Below, in pieces: positions 42,427-51,884 of a stretch of DNA of 64,000 bases (within the stretch, counting starts at the first letter, position 1; each line of letters begins with the position of its first letter). The translations under genes were made by a program, and so were the position numbers. This DNA comes from Collimonas silvisoli (GTDB taxonomy: Bacteria; Pseudomonadota; Gammaproteobacteria; Burkholderiales; Burkholderiaceae_D), in the NCBI RefSeq assembly GCF_018305005.1, contig NZ_JAGQEG010000017.1:1-64000 (forward strand), given 5' to 3'. The notes under the pieces are model-generated. The model made no database searches. It was not told where the DNA came from and worked only from the letters and a program-made list of their open reading frames with translations.

Positions 42427-44613
42427 ATGCAGAGCGGAAAAATCAGCGACCATCACGTCCCCATATCGCCGGAACCGGCTATCGCCGCGCGGGAAGAGAC
42501 CGGCGCCAGTGCCGGCGAGCGCTCTGGCGCACGAGGTCGGGAACGCGCAGAGCTATCGGCGGCGGCACTGGGCGGGTTACCGCGTCCGTCGGCGCGCCAG
42601 GCGCAGACGCGGCCGGCATCCTCCGGACGGTCGAGGCGCACCGCATCGCTTCCGCAGGCTCCGGCGGATAACGCATCGACCGTCGAGGAACACGAAAAGG
42701 CGGTGAAGACTGCGCTGAGATATGCCGACGCCTGGCAGGCGCTGGTCAATGGATCGATGACGCATGTGGCGCAGCGATTGAAGCTCGCTGAAGCGGGCGT
42801 CAAATCCGCCGGGTCCGGCCTGGAAGGGCTGGAGGGACTGAAAGGGAAAATCGTTAATGACCAATACGAAGAATTAAAAGGCGTCTTTCACGTGCGTCGC
42901 GCCCAGTCGGCCGAGTATGGCGTCAATGTAAGCTCGGATCAGATTGCCCGGTGGTCTTGGCAAGGAACGCAACGCGCCCAAGGATCTTCATCTCATGGCG
43001 GAGAGGAGCTGATCGGAACGCAGGAAGAGCTGGCCGCCATGGACCGGGCGCTCGACGAACTGCGGGGCTTTCGCGAGGTGGTTACGAAGCATGGCGGCAT
43101 CCTGCACGAATTCGTTCGTCAGTGTGAACAGACCGAGCCCCATGAAAATATGTTGAAGCAACTGCCTGCCGTCAAATCCGGCGCGGCCGCGGCCAAGAAA
43201 GCGTTGCTGGCAATCGCCGGCAACGCGGTTACGGTCAACGTCGATCGCCTGGTCATGCTTTGCCTGCGCTCCGGCGGCATGGAGTTCTTGCATCTCATGC
43301 AGCGCGTAATTGAACTCTTGGACGCCATATCCAATCGGAGCAGCGATACCGAGCAAGCGATAAGAACCCTTGAACGGGGTGATGAACTCAGTCCGGAGAA
43401 GCGCAGCGAGTACCAGGCACTCGCCGCCGCATATGCCGACCAGCTTAACGCGGCAGGAGAGCTTTTTTGCCTGGACGCCGCCAGCATGCTGGAAATGAGC
43501 GACAACTCTGATATTTGGCAATATTCGCTGGAGATGGCCCATGCCATTTCCGCGTATCAAGCGTGCTTGCGCGAGGTGTGCGAGCCGAACAGCGGCGACA
43601 CTCCTTCCGTAGCGCTACCGGAAGCGTTGCCTGAGAGTTCGGCGAGTTTGCCGGCGCATATGCCGGCATGGCCGATTCCGGCGAGTGCTCCCGCCCGCTC
43701 GCATAAGGCGGCATCCGGCAAGGCCAAGAAGTCGCACGGACGCGGCAAGCAACTGCTGAAGCAAGCCGCTGCCCGTCCGTCATCTGTCGCGGCATCGGTG
43801 TCTCATGCCCAAGCCGATACTGCCGTATCGGCGCCGCGTGCAGAAATACCTGCGGAGTCTCCGGCAGCGGAGCCCCACGACGGTCTCCAGGGGAAGATCG
43901 AGCGGACCTTGAGAAAGTGTCCGATCGACCTCGATGTTGCGCAGAGCTTGGGCGGCGATGTCGTCGCCATTGCACAATCGATAAAGAAAAACACGAGAGA
44001 CATTGAGGCGCTGTACGGTCCGCGGGACGATCCAATGGATACAGCTGACTTCGTCCGTTCGTCAGCGCAAAACTGGTTCGGCGACATCGCCCGTCTGCGT
44101 GCAACCAGCAACGAGGCAGGCAAGTCTCCGGCTGTCGATAAGACCACCATCGAATTGCTCGGGAGCCGCTTGCAGGCGCTGGAATTGATTCATCAGGCCA
44201 TGGACACTCGGGAAAGGGATGCGCTCAAGCGCCACAAATTCCCCAGGGGAAAACACGTGAGCCGCTTGCTGCAATTGGGTGAGATTGAAAGCGTACGGCC
44301 CCCGCTTCGATTGCCGTCGGATAAAGATACGCTTTACGAAATACGCATCCAGCCCAAACCGTTGTCTAGCCGCGAACCGGCGGCGCCGGTGTTCCTGCAC
44401 TTGCATAGCGACAAATACATCAGTGGCAAGGAGGTGTTGAAGCAGCCACTCCGTGCGTTCACGGCAGCGCATCTGAAAACGGATGAACAAAAAAACCTGG
44501 GGTCGAAGTACGACGCAATGTCGCGCGCATTGCATAAATACGACGAAAAGATCCATCGCGGTTATATCACTTCGACGTTGCTTGACCAGCTGCGGAACTG
44601 GGTTCATACCTAG
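42427..44613 (+). CDS. Candidate type III effector, 728 aa, unknown function
   Basis: Disordered Arg/Ala/Ser-rich N-terminus (1-85), a helical domain (about 85-400), a second low-complexity Ala/Pro/Ser linker (about 400-490), and a helical C-terminal domain (GKIERTLRKCPIDLDVAQSLGGDVV ... SALHKYDEKIHRGYI-like). No catalytic motif recognised. PIP box 240 bases upstream. The stop codon TAG at 44611-44613 is the first triplet of a solo copy of the MITE-like end, so the original C-terminus may have been truncated or replaced. Confidence 0.7.
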   Translation: MQSGKISDHHVPISPEPAIAAREETGASAGERSGARGRERAELSAAALGGLPRPSARQAQTRPASSGRSRRTASLPQAPADNASTVEEHEKAVKTALRYADAWQALVNGSMTHVAQRLKLAEAGVKSAGSGLEGLEGLKGKIVNDQYEELKGVFHVRRAQSAEYGVNVSSDQIARWSWQGTQRAQGSSSHGGEELIGTQEELAAMDRALDELRGFREVVTKHGGILHEFVRQCEQTEPHENMLKQLPAVKSGAAAAKKALLAIAGNAVTVNVDRLVMLCLRSGGMEFLHLMQRVIELLDAISNRSSDTEQAIRTLERGDELSPEKRSEYQALAAAYADQLNAAGELFCLDAASMLEMSDNSDIWQYSLEMAHAISAYQACLREVCEPNSGDTPSVALPEALPESSASLPAHMPAWPIPASAPARSHKAASGKAKKSHGRGKQLLKQAAARPSSVAASVSHAQADTAVSAPRAEIPAESPAAEPHDGLQGKIERTLRKCPIDLDVAQSLGGDVVAIAQSIKKNTRDIEALYGPRDDPMDTADFVRSSAQNWFGDIARLRATSNEAGKSPAVDKTTIELLGSRLQALELIHQAMDTRERDALKRHKFPRGKHVSRLLQLGEIESVRPPLRLPSDKDTLYEIRIQPKPLSSREPAAPVFLHLHSDKYISGKEVLKQPLRAFTAAHLKTDEQKNLGSKYDAMSRALHKYDEKIHRGYITSTLLDQLRNWVHT

Positions 44614-44650
44614 AACTCAATTCATAAATATCCGTGAGATGCGTTCTAGA
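44611..44650. repeat. Solo end of the MITE-like element
   Basis: TAGAACTCAATTCATAAATATCCGTGAGATGCGTTCT closely matches one end (reverse complement of 32918-32952) of the element at 32684, with no partner end nearby. Confidence 0.7.
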
Positions 44651-44785
44651 AGCTGGCGATGATGCGGTAGTGCCGGAGACCGCCGAGAAGGTCCTGGCGG
44701 CTGCCCGATACGAATTGCTTGTTGCCGCAAGTCCTCATGCTGAGGTCAAAGGCGCATATGACAGGCGAATTGCCGGTCTTTTCTC

Positions 44786-45676
44786 TTATGACTTCTTGAG
44801 CGAACCCGGAGGGAGGTCGCCGATCGCTTGCTTGATCGATGCATCGAGCTTGCCGAATTGTTCCTGTGTGACCAGGTTTTCAATGACATGTGCTTGTTGG
44901 CCGCGCGTTAGTTTCACACCCAGATCCCGTTCCGCGTTGCCGATGGCGACGCCGAGGCCGACGCCCTTGTCCAGTTTCAGATCGGGAATCTTGCGCAGCG
45001 CTTCGGCGGCGATATGCTGCGGCGTGACGTGGCCCTGCGTCATTTCCAGCGCTTCGGCGGGTTTCAGGATGGCATTGGCCGCCGCGGTAAAACCGCCGAC
45101 GCAGTTTTCCGGCGTATTCAGGCTGTATCGCGCCGAATGCTTGAAGTCGCGCAGCATGGCGGCCTGTTCCGCGTTCAGTGCGGGGCCGGTCAGGCGGGTG
45201 AATGTCTGTCCCCATTTGGCGCCGATGGACGGTCTCAATATCGGTTTGTCCGCACTAAACGGCAGCGCACGCTTCGGAAACACCTGCTTGCCGAAGTTAT
45301 AGGGGGTTCCCGCGGGATGCGCGAATTTTCCCTTCACCTCAGATGCAACGGCGTCTTGCGTGGCCTCCATCGTGGGAGAATGTCCGTAGGCGGGCGCCAG
45401 GCCGTGGGCGCTTTGTTCGTCCCTGGTTGGAGTGATTTGTATATGCCCCGGCGTTTGGCCCTTGCCGTCCGTGCCGCGTACGACGGTCGGCGTCACATCG
45501 ACGTGATAAGGGCGCTGCTGCATCCGCAGTAATCCGGACAGGGCTGCGGGAAGGCTTCCTCTCATTCGTGGCGAGGACGACGGCCGCGGTGACGCGGAAT
45601 CCGATTGCTTGTCGATTGCGTCGACGGCGGCATCCGCCGTCGACGATACAACAAAACCACCCAGTTTTCTAAGCAT
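44786..45676 (-). CDS. Candidate type III effector, 296 aa, unknown function
   Basis: Helical C-terminal domain (TPENCVGGFTAAANAILKPAEALEMTQGHVTPQHIAAEALRKIP) after a disordered N-terminus rich in Ser/Pro/Arg. No known motif. It lies 65 bases downstream of the 45742-47460 gene on the same strand, with a TCTCC (GGAGA) SD before ATG, so it is probably the third gene of the chaperone-effector operon that begins at the 48108 PIP box. Confidence 0.6.
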   Translation of the reverse strand: MLRKLGGFVVSSTADAAVDAIDKQSDSASPRPSSSPRMRGSLPAALSGLLRMQQRPYHVDVTPTVVRGTDGKGQTPGHIQITPTRDEQSAHGLAPAYGHSPTMEATQDAVASEVKGKFAHPAGTPYNFGKQVFPKRALPFSADKPILRPSIGAKWGQTFTRLTGPALNAEQAAMLRDFKHSARYSLNTPENCVGGFTAAANAILKPAEALEMTQGHVTPQHIAAEALRKIPDLKLDKGVGLGVAIGNAERDLGVKLTRGQQAHVIENLVTQEQFGKLDASIKQAIGDLPPGSLKKS

Positions 45677-45741
45677 GATGAATGTCTCCTGGTATTGAAA
45701 TTATTGGAATTCACTTCATAAATAGTGCCCAGGCCCGGTAA

Positions 45742-47460
45742 CTAAGTGGTGGCTGGCCTGGCTTGCTGCGCCTGGATTTTCGGCAATATCGAAAACCATA
45801 TGGCGACCGCCGCTGTAAATGCGGTGACGGTGGCTACCGTATTGGCGGCGATGCGCACGCCGTCGCTGTGCGCATCGATTTCATTGGCTACCGACGTTGC
45901 CGCCGGCTGCACCAGGGCGTTGACCACGGTGGCGGCGATAATGCCCGCCGAGCGTTCGGCAACCTGCAATCCCACGTGCATGGCCAGCTCGCTGCCGGTT
46001 CGGCCGCCGGCAAAAGCGTTCCACGCGCCGCGCACGGTGTTGCTCACCATCGCGATACGGGAAATATTGCCGCCGTCGCCCTGCACGCTCGCCGCGTTCG
46101 GGTCCTTTACCGTAAACAGCGGCAGCGCATATTGCTGCTCGCCGACCTGGACCTTCACGGTCGTATTCGCTTTCAACAGCGCCAGAGATGCACCGGTCGC
46201 GACGCCGGCCGCACCCGACGCCGCCGTGCCCAGTGCAATGCGGGTCAGCAGCGCCGGCGCTTCGAAGCGGCTGGTCGGCGTCGTCAGTGCGGCGCGTATC
46301 GCATGCGCGGCATCGAAAGAAACCGAACCCGATACGATGGCCCTGGAGCCGTCGACGGTGTAGCGGTTCTGGAGTTGCGCAACTTCGCCTCGCAGCGCCG
46401 CAACCTGCGCCAGTTCCGCCTGATACTGCGGCTCCGGTTTTAATGCCTGTTGTCCGCCGATGTCGATGTAAGGATCCGGATCGGGATAAATATGTTCGGG
46501 CGGAACCTTGGCGAATGTGCGCGAACCGCCGGCCAGCGCCTGCGCCGTGCCGACCAGCGCCGGCGCCACCAAGACCTGGCCGACGACGCTGCTGACGCCG
46601 CCGACGATGCCGCCGACGGTCGTGCCGGCAACGGATCGGCCCAGCATGGTGGCGTAAGGGACGGGGGCGGCCGCCTGCTTAGTGTAAAAGCCGGTCAGAT
46701 GGTCGCCGGCCATATGCGTCATGGCCGCGATGGTTGCCTGTTCGCCCGAGGTGCGCCCGGCGCCGAAAGTCGTGGCGGTATTCGCGCCGAAACCCAATGC
46801 TTCGAGCGTGCCGGCGCCGATGGCGCCGAGTTTGTCGCTGTAGTTGCGCAAGGCTTCATGCTGCACCAGTTGCTGTTGGCGCGTGGCGGCGCGCTCTTGC
46901 GGCGTGGCGGCCGGCGCTGCATGCACGGGCCCGGACGTCGATCGGAAAGATGCTTCCGGCGTATCGTGAAGATTGATGTTGGACCAGGTTCTGGCAGAGT
47001 CCGAGCGCAGCGACGGGCCGGGCAAGGAGGAGCGGCTCCGGCGATGCGACGGTTGGTTTTCCTCCGCATGCGATGCGAAGGCGTGCTCTTGCGGAGCGCC
47101 TGTGCGCGGATGCGCCAGCGAGGACATCGAGCGGAAAGACCCGGTTGGCGTGCCGTAACGGCTGAGATCGGATGCGCTTCTGATATCGAGCGTGGAGTCC
47201 GAGCGCTGCGATGCGCCAAGCAGAGAGCTGCCCATGTTATGCGGCGGGCTGCCTTCCTCCGCGCCTGCGTTGGTCTCCGATGCGGCGTCGGTGCTGCGGG
47301 CGGATGGCGCGCGGCCCAATCCTGCCAGTTGAAACGACCTGCTGCGGCTGGATGTCGATCCCTGGCGGCTAGGCAGGGCGGCGGAACTTTCGCCATGTGC
47401 GGCATCGATATCGACCGTGTGATGCAGATCTGTTGGCGCTGCCTGAGTGATTTTTGGCAT
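45742..47460 (-). CDS. Candidate membrane-inserting type III effector or translocator, 572 aa
   Basis: The first ~200 residues are Ser/Arg-rich with two imperfect repeats (SQRSDSTLDIRSASDLSRYGTP... and LRSDSARTWSNINLHDTPEASF...). The C-terminal half has several hydrophobic or Gly/Ala-rich segments (VAGTTVGGIVGGVSSVVGQVLVAP; ALGTAASGAAGVATGASLALL; TVATVTAFTAAVAIWFSIL). An adjacent upstream CesT-like chaperone gene (12-base gap) and PIP box mark it as a T3SS substrate. Host-membrane effector or HrpF-like translocator are both possible; not resolved. Confidence 0.65.
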   Translation of the reverse strand: MPKITQAAPTDLHHTVDIDAAHGESSAALPSRQGSTSSRSRSFQLAGLGRAPSARSTDAASETNAGAEEGSPPHNMGSSLLGASQRSDSTLDIRSASDLSRYGTPTGSFRSMSSLAHPRTGAPQEHAFASHAEENQPSHRRSRSSLPGPSLRSDSARTWSNINLHDTPEASFRSTSGPVHAAPAATPQERAATRQQQLVQHEALRNYSDKLGAIGAGTLEALGFGANTATTFGAGRTSGEQATIAAMTHMAGDHLTGFYTKQAAAPVPYATMLGRSVAGTTVGGIVGGVSSVVGQVLVAPALVGTAQALAGGSRTFAKVPPEHIYPDPDPYIDIGGQQALKPEPQYQAELAQVAALRGEVAQLQNRYTVDGSRAIVSGSVSFDAAHAIRAALTTPTSRFEAPALLTRIALGTAASGAAGVATGASLALLKANTTVKVQVGEQQYALPLFTVKDPNAASVQGDGGNISRIAMVSNTVRGAWNAFAGGRTGSELAMHVGLQVAERSAGIIAATVVNALVQPAATSVANEIDAHSDGVRIAANTVATVTAFTAAVAIWFSILPKIQAQQARPATT

Positions 47461-47472
47461 GTCGGCTCCCGC

Positions 47473-47970
47473 TCAGTGTGCGCTCAATGCCGCTGGAGCC
47501 GGCCTGGTTCCGGTCTCTGTCGCGGCAATCTGCATCAGATCCGATGCGATCGAATCGGCCAGTGCGGCAATTTGACGGATCTTGCGGGCCAGCTTCGCGC
47601 CGTCGAGCATATCCAGCCGCGCCGGATGCAGCACCATCACCTCTTTTTCTGGGGTCATGCCGAACGCGCAGCCGCCGCTCAACAGAGCCGGCAGATTGGC
47701 ATTGAGCAGCAGTTGCATGCCGGATGCGCCCGGCGTTTGTATTTGCTGCAAGGTGGCGGCGACCGCGATATCGTTATCGCTGATTTCAGCCTCTAATTCC
47801 AGAGCGATGACCGATACGACCACCCCGTCTATCTCCAGCGACCCCGCCGCTGCAACCTGATCGGCCGCGCCCGGTTCGAGTCCGAGATGCAGCGCGGCAT
47901 TGCGCAGCAGCGCCGGCAGCGGCGGGAAACTCTGATTCTGGCCTGTGACGGCCGATTTTGCATTTATCAT
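47473..47970 (-). CDS. CesT-family type III secretion chaperone
   Basis: 165 residues, acidic, with the single-effector chaperone pattern (LEIDGVVVSVIALELEAEISDNDIAVAATLQQIQTPGASGMQLLLNANLPALLSGGCAFGMTPEKEVMVLHPARLDML). Precedes and probably serves the 45742-47460 product. PIP box 138 bases upstream. Confidence 0.8.
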   Translation of the reverse strand: MINAKSAVTGQNQSFPPLPALLRNAALHLGLEPGAADQVAAAGSLEIDGVVVSVIALELEAEISDNDIAVAATLQQIQTPGASGMQLLLNANLPALLSGGCAFGMTPEKEVMVLHPARLDMLDGAKLARKIRQIAALADSIASDLMQIAATETGTRPAPAALSAH

Positions 47971-48071
47971 TTTTCGACTCCATTTTTTGTAATGTTTTTA
48001 AGCACTGAAATGGCGGCATGGATGCAGCGGATGAGGCATGCGCAGTTCGGCTGTACCTGTTTGGTATCTGC

Positions 48072-48132
48072 AGTTTGGTCGCGCCTATTTAGTGCGTTAT
48101 CCGATTTGCGAAGAAATATGCGTTGATGCGAA
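48072..48132 (-). promoter_or_regulatory. PIP/hrpII promoter of the chaperone-effector operon
   Basis: Minus strand perfect TTCGC-N15-TTCGC at 48132-48108, exactly 30 bases, then CAAACT (YANNNT) at 48077-48072. Confidence 0.9.
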
Positions 48133-48186
48133 ATGCCGATGTCACAGCACGTCTGCCACGCTGTATTGAAGAAATTTACTCATGGG

Positions 48187-48425
48187 AAGCCGCGCGCTCT
48201 CTCCGACTAAAGCTGGGACGCCACAAGGTGGAATCATTTCTCCAACGGTGGCGAGTATGGCACTCGATGGCGCAAGCACATCTGGCTCAAAAGCTTGCCG
48301 GCGGCCGCACTGCGCGAACACGCTACATCGACCGTCTGAACTTCGTGCGATACGCCGATGATTTTATTGTGACAGGTAGTTCGAGAGAATTTCTGGGACA
48401 AAACTTCGAGAGACTTAAGCGGAGT
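48187..48425 (+). pseudogene. Group II intron reverse transcriptase/maturase fragment
   Basis: One frame encodes KAGTPQGGIISPTVASMALDG (RT motif region 4); after a frameshift another frame encodes LNFVRYADDFIVTGSSREFL, which carries the YADD catalytic box. Both are group II intron LtrA-type signatures. The domain is broken and flanked by unrelated sequence, so it is a decayed insertion. Confidence 0.75.
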
Positions 48426-48826
48426 GCGGTGAAAATCGCATGCTCCGTTCTTGGGGGACGGCGGCGCAGCAATGCGCTGCTGTTACCCGACTTAACAGCC
48501 GTGTCCAGCCATGATTGCGCATGCAAACGTCTAGCGGCAGACGAAAAAAAATAAGCGGATCTACATATTTTTGCGGAGCGTTTTTAACGGGTTTTTCTCC
48601 TGATTTTGGAAGATATTCATGGACGGCTTTGTTGCGGGAACCCGCGCACGAAAACCGAAACCAGACGGCATGCAACGAACTATTTCACGAGTGCGAAGAC
48701 ACAGGCAGAATATTTTGTGCTCGATACGGCGCAGCACATACGGTGACAAACTCGTGAGCAGAAGATACATCATGTCTTGCAAGCCGATTACTAAAACCAA
48801 GGCTGTCGCCTTCGATATCGACTACG

Positions 48827-48952
48827 GAGCCTTTCGCGACTTCAGAGCATGTGCCTCGTGCGATCCGCCTGGCGCTTGGATCCGTAGAACTGGACGCCCT
48901 CCAGGAAGCACTGGAAAAGGTGAAGCGGGTTATTGGTGCTTACTCGTATTGA
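48827..48952 (+). pseudogene. C-terminal fragment, probably of a MocR/PLP-type GntR regulator
   Basis: Frame reading EPFATSEHVPRAIRLALGSVELDALQEALEKVKR resembles the extreme C-terminus of aminotransferase-fold MocR regulators. No upstream HTH or PLP-binding portion found. Fragment only. Confidence 0.5.
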
Positions 48953-49128
48953 GTCAATTTACTATTCGTCAAAATATGGTGGCGGAATCAACGAAATGAT
49001 CGCGTCCTCCTCTAGAGGCATCCGATAGCCATCCTGAATGGCGTCATTGGGCAAAGCGAGCACTCGTTCGTTTTGCCCATATTGGTTGGCTGTTTGAGAC
49101 GTTGCCAGCCGGTCGCCTTGGCGGCGGT

Positions 49129-49959
49129 CTAAAAGCAGTGTTCCGGGGCGGGGAATGACTTGTCCTTCACCGCCTTGATATAGGCGCGGATCGCGCCTTC
49201 AATGCTCGACTGTCCTGCCATGAAGTTACGCACGAAGCGGGCCTTCTTGCCGGGGAATACGTCCAGCATGTCGTGCATCACAAGCACTTGTCCCGAGCAA
49301 TCCGGGCCGGCGCCAATGCCGATGGTGGGAATGGCCAGCATCTCTGTCACTTCCTTGCCCAGCGCGGCCGGAACGGCTTCAAGGAGGAGCAGCGTTGCGC
49401 CCGCTGCCTGGAGCGCCATTGCATCGGCTTTCAATCGCTCTGCGCTTTCCGCTGTCTTTCCCTGCACCTTGAATCCGCCCAGTTGATGCACGGCCTGCGG
49501 CGTCAGGCCGAGATGGGCGAATACCGGTACGCCGCGCTCGGTAAGGAATTTTACGGTGTCGGCCAGCCAGGCGCCTCCTTCAAGCTTGACCATCTGCGCG
49601 CCTGCCTGCATCAGTTTCACTGCATTGTCGAATGCCGACTGCGGTGTGGCATAGCTGCCAAACGGCATGTCTGCGGCCAGCAGCGCAGTCTGGTTTCCGC
49701 GCGCGGCACATGCCGTGTGATAAGCAATATCGGCAATCGTCACCGGCAATGTCGTGCTGTGTCCCTGCAAGACATTGCCGAGTGAGTCTCCCACCAGCAG
49801 CAAATCAACGCCACAGCGGTCCATAAGCGACGCAAAAGTGGCGTCGTAGCAGGTCAGCGTCGCAATTTTTTCACCGGCATCGCGCATGGCCAATAGTGAT
49901 TGCACGGTGACCGCTTTGCTACGCACGGCGCCTTCGCGTTCCTGCAGATATCCAGACAT
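49129..49959 (-). CDS. panB: 3-methyl-2-oxobutanoate hydroxymethyltransferase (pantothenate synthesis)
   Basis: 276 residues from ATG 49959, spaced correctly from GAGGA; an ATG at 49965 touches the SD. PanB signatures: [98 protein letters not shown]. First committed step of pantoate synthesis. Standing alone here without panC. Confidence 0.97.
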   Translation of the reverse strand: MSGYLQEREGAVRSKAVTVQSLLAMRDAGEKIATLTCYDATFASLMDRCGVDLLLVGDSLGNVLQGHSTTLPVTIADIAYHTACAARGNQTALLAADMPFGSYATPQSAFDNAVKLMQAGAQMVKLEGGAWLADTVKFLTERGVPVFAHLGLTPQAVHQLGGFKVQGKTAESAERLKADAMALQAAGATLLLLEAVPAALGKEVTEMLAIPTIGIGAGPDCSGQVLVMHDMLDVFPGKKARFVRNFMAGQSSIEGAIRAYIKAVKDKSFPAPEHCF

Positions 49960-50220
49960 AGTCATTCCTCAATGTTGAAAAACTCACACTTGCCGCGTAT
50001 TGCCGATGCTCAAGAGCGGAAAGGGGGGTGATGATAACCGAAAAGGCCTGAATCTTCGTGGGCCCCAGGCAGCGCGGCGCCCGGGATTGTTATGCCGGCC
50101 CGGCCAAGTCTGCGTTCTTGCCGGACATGGGTTTCCTTATGCATAATGACTGCATGAATATTCGGTCCGCCTGATAACCGTCAGGCGTCATGCACGATCC
50201 CATCAAGAGGCCACTTTCCC

Positions 50221-50637
50221 ATGAATGACATGCAAGAACGGATCGCAGTCAGTTTCAAATCGCAAGGCCTTATGGCGACCCTCGGCGCGCAGCTTGTCTC
50301 GGTTGCAGATGGCGAGGTGCAAATAGAATTGCCATTTTCCACCCAGCTTTCCCAACAGCACGGCTACGTTCACGCTGGCGCAATAACAAGTATTGTTGAC
50401 AGTGCATGTGGCTACGCGGCGTTGACCAAGGCGCCGTTCGAGAGCGAGGTTGTCACGGCCGAATTCAAGATCAACCTCGTGCGGCCTGCGATTGGCGAAC
50501 GATTCCTGGCAATCGGAAAGGTACAGACTTCGGGTAAGCTGCTCACTGTCTGCACAGGAGAAGTCCGGGCCTTATCGGGAACCGCCTGGAGAGTGGTTGC
50601 CATCATGCAGGCAACAATCGTCAATGTCCGTGCCTGA
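50221..50637 (+). CDS. PaaI-type hotdog thioesterase
   Basis: 138 residues. Hotdog core with HGYVHAGAITSIVDSACGYAA and TAEFKINLVRPAIGERFLAIGKV. Typical acyl-CoA thioesterase of the PaaI/YbgC-like group. Divergent or independent of panB. Substrate unknown. Confidence 0.88.
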   Translation: MNDMQERIAVSFKSQGLMATLGAQLVSVADGEVQIELPFSTQLSQQHGYVHAGAITSIVDSACGYAALTKAPFESEVVTAEFKINLVRPAIGERFLAIGKVQTSGKLLTVCTGEVRALSGTAWRVVAIMQATIVNVRA

Positions 50638-50744
50638 CGTCAATGCGCACATAGTTGGCAAGCCGCCCCCCGCGTTTGCCCATAGTTGAACGAATTGAAA
50701 ATTGTTGAGCCCTATTTGATAGGGGCCAATTGAATGCGATTCCT

Positions 50745-51548
50745 TTACCGCGCTATGGCCGCAAATGCGTTGGCCCGAATGACGTCCACAGGGCCGATAC
50801 CGTCTATCTTTCGATATTTTGCCGCCCCGGGCTGTCCGGATTGAGCCCATTGAGTGTAATAGGCAATGAGCATTTCCGTTTGATCGTGATAGACCCTTAA
50901 GCGCTTCCTAACCGTATATTCCCTATCGTCGTCGCGCAGAATCAAATTCTCGCCGGTCATATCGTCTTTTTCCTCGATCTTCGGTGGATTGAATTTCACA
51001 TGGTAGCTACGACCAGACGACGGATGAATCCGGCGCCCGCTCATGCGTTCCAGAATGGCCTCGTCCGGCACGTCGATCTCCAGCACATAGTCAATTCCGA
51101 CACCGGCTTTTTTCATCATCTCGGCCTGCGGAAGCGTGCGCGGAAAACCATCGAACAAATAGCCGTTGGCGAACTGGCAGACTTTCTTGTGCAATTCGCG
51201 ATAAGTGACCTTGCTGACATCGCCGCTGTCGGTCTCAAAGATGATCGCGACTTTATCGACGTTGCCATTGTGCAAATGGATATCGAGGCAGTTGTAGGAG
51301 ACATTCAGCTTGCCGTCGTCAAACCATTTGTAGAACGGTGCGTTGGCATCGTCCAGCACCTTGGTGAAAGGCGTCTGCCATTGCAGGTTTTCGCGGGCCA
51401 GGCGGCCCCAGAAGCCCTCATAATCCTGCTCGGCTTCGGCCACCAGGGCGCGATAGGCATCCATGCTGGAAATGGCTGCAGTCTTGGAAAAGTCTGCCGG
51501 GGCCGGAAAAATGCGGGTTTCCTGACCAAAGGTCTCTATGTCAGCCAT
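50745..51548 (-). CDS. Chimeric ORF: 5' of acs joined in frame to 3' of adk
   Basis: 267 residues. Residues 1-129 match the N-terminus of acetyl-CoA synthetase ([50 protein letters not shown]); residues 130-267 match the C-terminal two-thirds of adenylate kinase ([15 protein letters not shown], the [35 protein letters not shown]). The junction is at ANG (about 51162-51170), a tripeptide present at that point in both families, so recombination through microhomology is likely. It lacks the Adk P-loop and most of Acs, so neither activity is expected, yet the frame is intact. Confidence 0.9.
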   Translation of the reverse strand: MADIETFGQETRIFPAPADFSKTAAISSMDAYRALVAEAEQDYEGFWGRLARENLQWQTPFTKVLDDANAPFYKWFDDGKLNVSYNCLDIHLHNGNVDKVAIIFETDSGDVSKVTYRELHKKVCQFANGYLFDGFPRTLPQAEMMKKAGVGIDYVLEIDVPDEAILERMSGRRIHPSSGRSYHVKFNPPKIEEKDDMTGENLILRDDDREYTVRKRLRVYHDQTEMLIAYYTQWAQSGQPGAAKYRKIDGIGPVDVIRANAFAAIAR

Positions 51549-51628
51549 GGTTTTCTATTCCAATATGATGTGATTAATGATTTGTTTAGATTTTCATAAA
51601 ACATGACAATGCCCTTGCCAAGTTACTG

Positions 51629-51884
51629 CTTAACAAACGCAGCTAACTGGGGTCAGAGTGAACTTTCTGCGCGCTTTTTGCAGAAACTTCACTCTGACCC
51701 CACTTAGCGGGCCACGGAGTACCTGCCTCATCATTAAAAAGAACAAAACCGCGTAGTGCGTTCTGTCTTTCTCCGAATCCGTCATGTGGGGTCAGAGTCA
51801 AGTTTCGCGATGAAGCACTGCGAAAGTTGACTCTGACCCCAGATGACTCTTGCCGGGGCGATGCCATGAATTATGAAACTCTCA
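51629..51884 (-). repeat. Dispersed double-hairpin repeat, copy 3
   Basis: Same element as at 5188 and 11079 (hairpins near 51642-51709 and 51786-51841, conserved spacer and tail). Left end CTTAACAAACGCAGCTAA shared with copy 1. Its right end CTCTCA contains the mdcH stop codon, so it probably truncated or replaced the last codons of mdcH. Confidence 0.85.

Noticed and set aside
45763..46443. 226-codon plus-strand open frame
   Set aside because: Antisense shadow of the 572-aa effector gene, no family features.
46450..47796. 448-codon plus-strand open frame
   Set aside because: Antisense to the effector and chaperone genes, Arg/Gly/Cys-rich composition typical of a GC-rich shadow frame.
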